DNA from: Enterococcus pallens ATCC BAA-351
GTDB lineage: Bacteria; Bacillota; Bacilli; Lactobacillales; Enterococcaceae
Direction of reading: 5' to 3'
NCBI RefSeq assembly: GCF_000407485.1
Contig: NZ_ASWD01000003.1
Coordinates: 62,001-126,000, forward strand
DNA: 64,000 nt
Positions 62,600 to 64,000 of this stretch are shown in pieces. Below the pieces are notes generated by a model. It saw only the letters and a program-made list of their open reading frames with translations, was not told the DNA's origin and made no database searches. A program made the position numbers and the translations under genes. How positions within the stretch are numbered: position 1 is the stretch's first letter; each line of letters begins with the position of its first letter.

Positions 62600-63460
62600 T
62601 TATACGGCTAATTGTTGACCTGGCATTAACATGGAATCCATACTTAACCCATTATTGGCTAATAATTGATCGACACTGATTCCGAAATGCTGAGCAATTG
62701 CCCATAAAGAGTCGCCGTTTTGAACAGTATATGTTTGTCCGCTGGCTTGCGTGGACACCTGTGCTTGAGCTTCAGGCTGCGCTGTCGCTTGAGTTGTCTG
62801 TTGCTCAGTTACTGCTGCTGTTTGAACAGCGGTTCCAGCCCCCGGTGTGTCAAAGCGCGTTAGATTATACATTTGAATCAAGGAAATTAATTTTCCTGCG
62901 TAGCTTGGATCAGTTGCATAACGTCCGGTTAGATAAACCGCAGCATCTTGATAGCTTGACGTATGACTCTTCCATGCTCCAGCGTAATAAGAATTACGCA
63001 TAATATTCGCATGATCTAAAAATGATTCTTCATAGCTGCTGTAAACAGCGAAAGGTTCCGACATGGTTACCCATTGCCCGTTCAAATACTCTTGCGTATT
63101 CATGTATACGCTTGGTCCACCATTGTATTCCTTTACACCGAAAAGATTATAATATGGAGCGGCAGACAAGGTTGAAGAGCCAAATCCGGTTTCAACTAAT
63201 GCTTGAGCTACCATGATAGATGCATATAGATCGTTTGATGCGGATACTTGCATAGCTGAGGCACCAAGCTGCTCAATGAAAGCTGCCTGATTTTGTGTTT
63301 GTCCTGTTTCAGCAGCTGCTGCCTTCACAGTATTCATCCCCATAACTGCTGGTGTGACAGCCAAAGCCGTTCCCAAAACAGGCATGATTTTTTTCATTTT
63401 CTTTTGACGTTGTTGCTTCTCATATGTATGACGTTCACTACGAGTCTTAAACTGGCTCAT
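62600..63460 (-). CDS. Secreted GH73 glucosaminidase with LysM domain
   Basis: The 286-residue protein has a long basic n-region and signal peptide (1-about 48, AAAAE). A GH73 domain follows (about 55-205; VAQALVETGFGSSTLS contains the catalytic Glu), then a Gln/Thr/Ala-rich linker and one C-terminal LysM repeat (YTVQNGDSLWAIAQHFGI, SVDQLLANNG). It should cut the glycan strand of peptidoglycan during growth or separation. One LysM is fewer than in AtlA-type enzymes. Confidence 0.9.
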   Translation of the reverse strand: MSQFKTRSERHTYEKQQRQKKMKKIMPVLGTALAVTPAVMGMNTVKAAAAETGQTQNQAAFIEQLGASAMQVSASNDLYASIMVAQALVETGFGSSTLSAAPYYNLFGVKEYNGGPSVYMNTQEYLNGQWVTMSEPFAVYSSYEESFLDHANIMRNSYYAGAWKSHTSSYQDAAVYLTGRYATDPSYAGKLISLIQMYNLTRFDTPGAGTAVQTAAVTEQQTTQATAQPEAQAQVSTQASGQTYTVQNGDSLWAIAQHFGISVDQLLANNGLSMDSMLMPGQQLAV

Positions 63461-63600
63461 TTTTTACCTCCAAATATCCATTGCTTCAGTTCCTCAGATT
63501 CATTCACATTAAAAGTATACGCTATAATATTTTCTTAAACAATTTAAACATAGCTTCTTCATTCATTTGTTAAGCTGGTGTAACATGCGTAACACAAAAA

Positions 63601-63630
63601 CAAAGTGCAGAAATAAATCTCTGCACTTTG
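63601..63630 (-). terminator. Terminator of the second transketolase gene
   Basis: CAAAGTGCAG / CTGCACTTTG with T-rich sequence on the minus strand. Confidence 0.8.
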
Positions 63631-63645
63631 TCATTTTATTATTTT

Positions 63646-64000
63646 TTACAATTCGTTGTAAGTAGCTACTACATTATCAACTGTGAAGCCAAATTGCTCT
63701 AACACAAATCCGCCAGGAGCTGATGCGCCAAAGTGATCAATGCTGATCATTTTTCCAGCATCGCCAATGTAACGTTCCCAACCGAATGATGAAGCAGCCT
63801 CAACTGCTAGTCGCTTAGTCACAGCTTTTGGCAGGACAGTTTCTTTGTATGCTTCATCTTGCGCTTCAAATAGATCGAAGCTTGGCAATGATACCACTGA
63901 AACATCTTTTCCTTGTTCTTTCAAGACTTTTTGTGCTTCAACAGCTAAGTTCACTTCTGAACCAGTTGCAATCAAAATACCATCTGGTGTATCAGTAGCT
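63646..64000 (-). CDS. tkt: Transketolase, C-terminal part (runs off the right edge)
   Basis: The visible 117 codons encode the end of a transketolase, from TDTPDGILIATGSE through [18 protein letters not shown] to SIDHFGASAPGGFVLEQ. It is about 80% like the C-terminus of the tkt at 23525-25522. It stands alone with its own terminator and is probably the housekeeping pentose-phosphate enzyme. Confidence 0.95.
   Translation of the reverse strand, partial: ATDTPDGILIATGSEVNLAVEAQKVLKEQGKDVSVVSLPSFDLFEAQDEAYKETVLPKAVTKRLAVEAASSFGWERYIGDAGKMISIDHFGASAPGGFVLEQFGFTVDNVVATYNEL

Noticed and set aside
1-64000. tRNA or rRNA genes, insertion sequences with transposase
   Set aside because: No cloverleaf, rRNA core sequence or transposase frame was recognised on either strand.

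Overview
The window looks like chromosome of a low-GC lactic-acid Firmicute, most likely an Enterococcus. The support is the EbsA-family protein next to an RNase H-like gene, the core order recU-ponA with ypsA-gpsB-rnpB nearby, a Nox-type NADH oxidase, sortase-type surface protein architecture and strong Gram-positive ribosome-binding sites throughout. The species cannot be told from the sequence alone.

Layout. 0-7.6 kb holds regulators and small transcription units: a BglG-type antiterminator, a MerR / MFS pump / flavodoxin-fold / cyclophilin-like operon divergent from a LysR gene, a MerR-SDR pair with a decayed partial copy of the SDR gene beside it, and a tyrosine-recombinase-like protein without its catalytic residues. 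7.9-29.3 kb is an accessory sugar-catabolic block read mostly leftward. It contains (i) a mannose-family PTS with a GH1 glycosidase under a cre-overlapped promoter; (ii) a wreck in which a helix-turn-helix regulator is fused to the tail of an aldolase; (iii) an iron alcohol dehydrogenase; (iv) a second mannose-family PTS operon with a zinc dehydrogenase and a class II aldolase, driven by a near-perfect sigma-54 promoter and its LevR-type activator; (v) a Gfo/Idh/MocA oxidoreductase; and (vi) a DeoC-like / TalC-like / TIM-like / transketolase operon opposite an RpiR regulator, with matching operator-like sequences in both promoters. 29.3-52.9 kb is mostly core: fhs, a cold-shock protein, ebsA, an RNase H-like gene, cls, a chromosomal epsilon/zeta toxin-antitoxin pair, alaS with a T-box leader, cshB, a THUMP methyltransferase, rnpB, gpsB, ypsA, recU, ponA, nth, dnaD and nox. 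53-64 kb holds a large Cna-B-type surface protein, perR, cysK, a trehalose PTS operon with three LacI-type operators, a GH73-LysM hydrolase and the 3' end of a second transketolase.

How the genes may work together. PTS 2, the zinc dehydrogenase, the aldolase and the iron alcohol dehydrogenase could import and phosphorylate a polyol or sugar, oxidise it to a ketose phosphate, cleave it and reduce the aldehyde product. No sugar-phosphate kinase is present, so cleavage of a mono-phosphorylated ketose is a reasonable inference. The RpiR-controlled operon adds two aldolase-type enzymes and a transketolase for C3-C7 phosphosugar exchange. Its TIM-like member lacks both the catalytic lysine and glutamate of triosephosphate isomerase, so its real role is open.

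The observations most worth a second look are the catalytically altered TIM paralogue, the three tandem ~152-bp structured repeats just downstream of rnpB, the HTH-aldolase chimera, the LevR/sigma-54 PTS 2 locus, and several proteins that keep a fold but have lost key residues (HAD, integrase, FGE-like).
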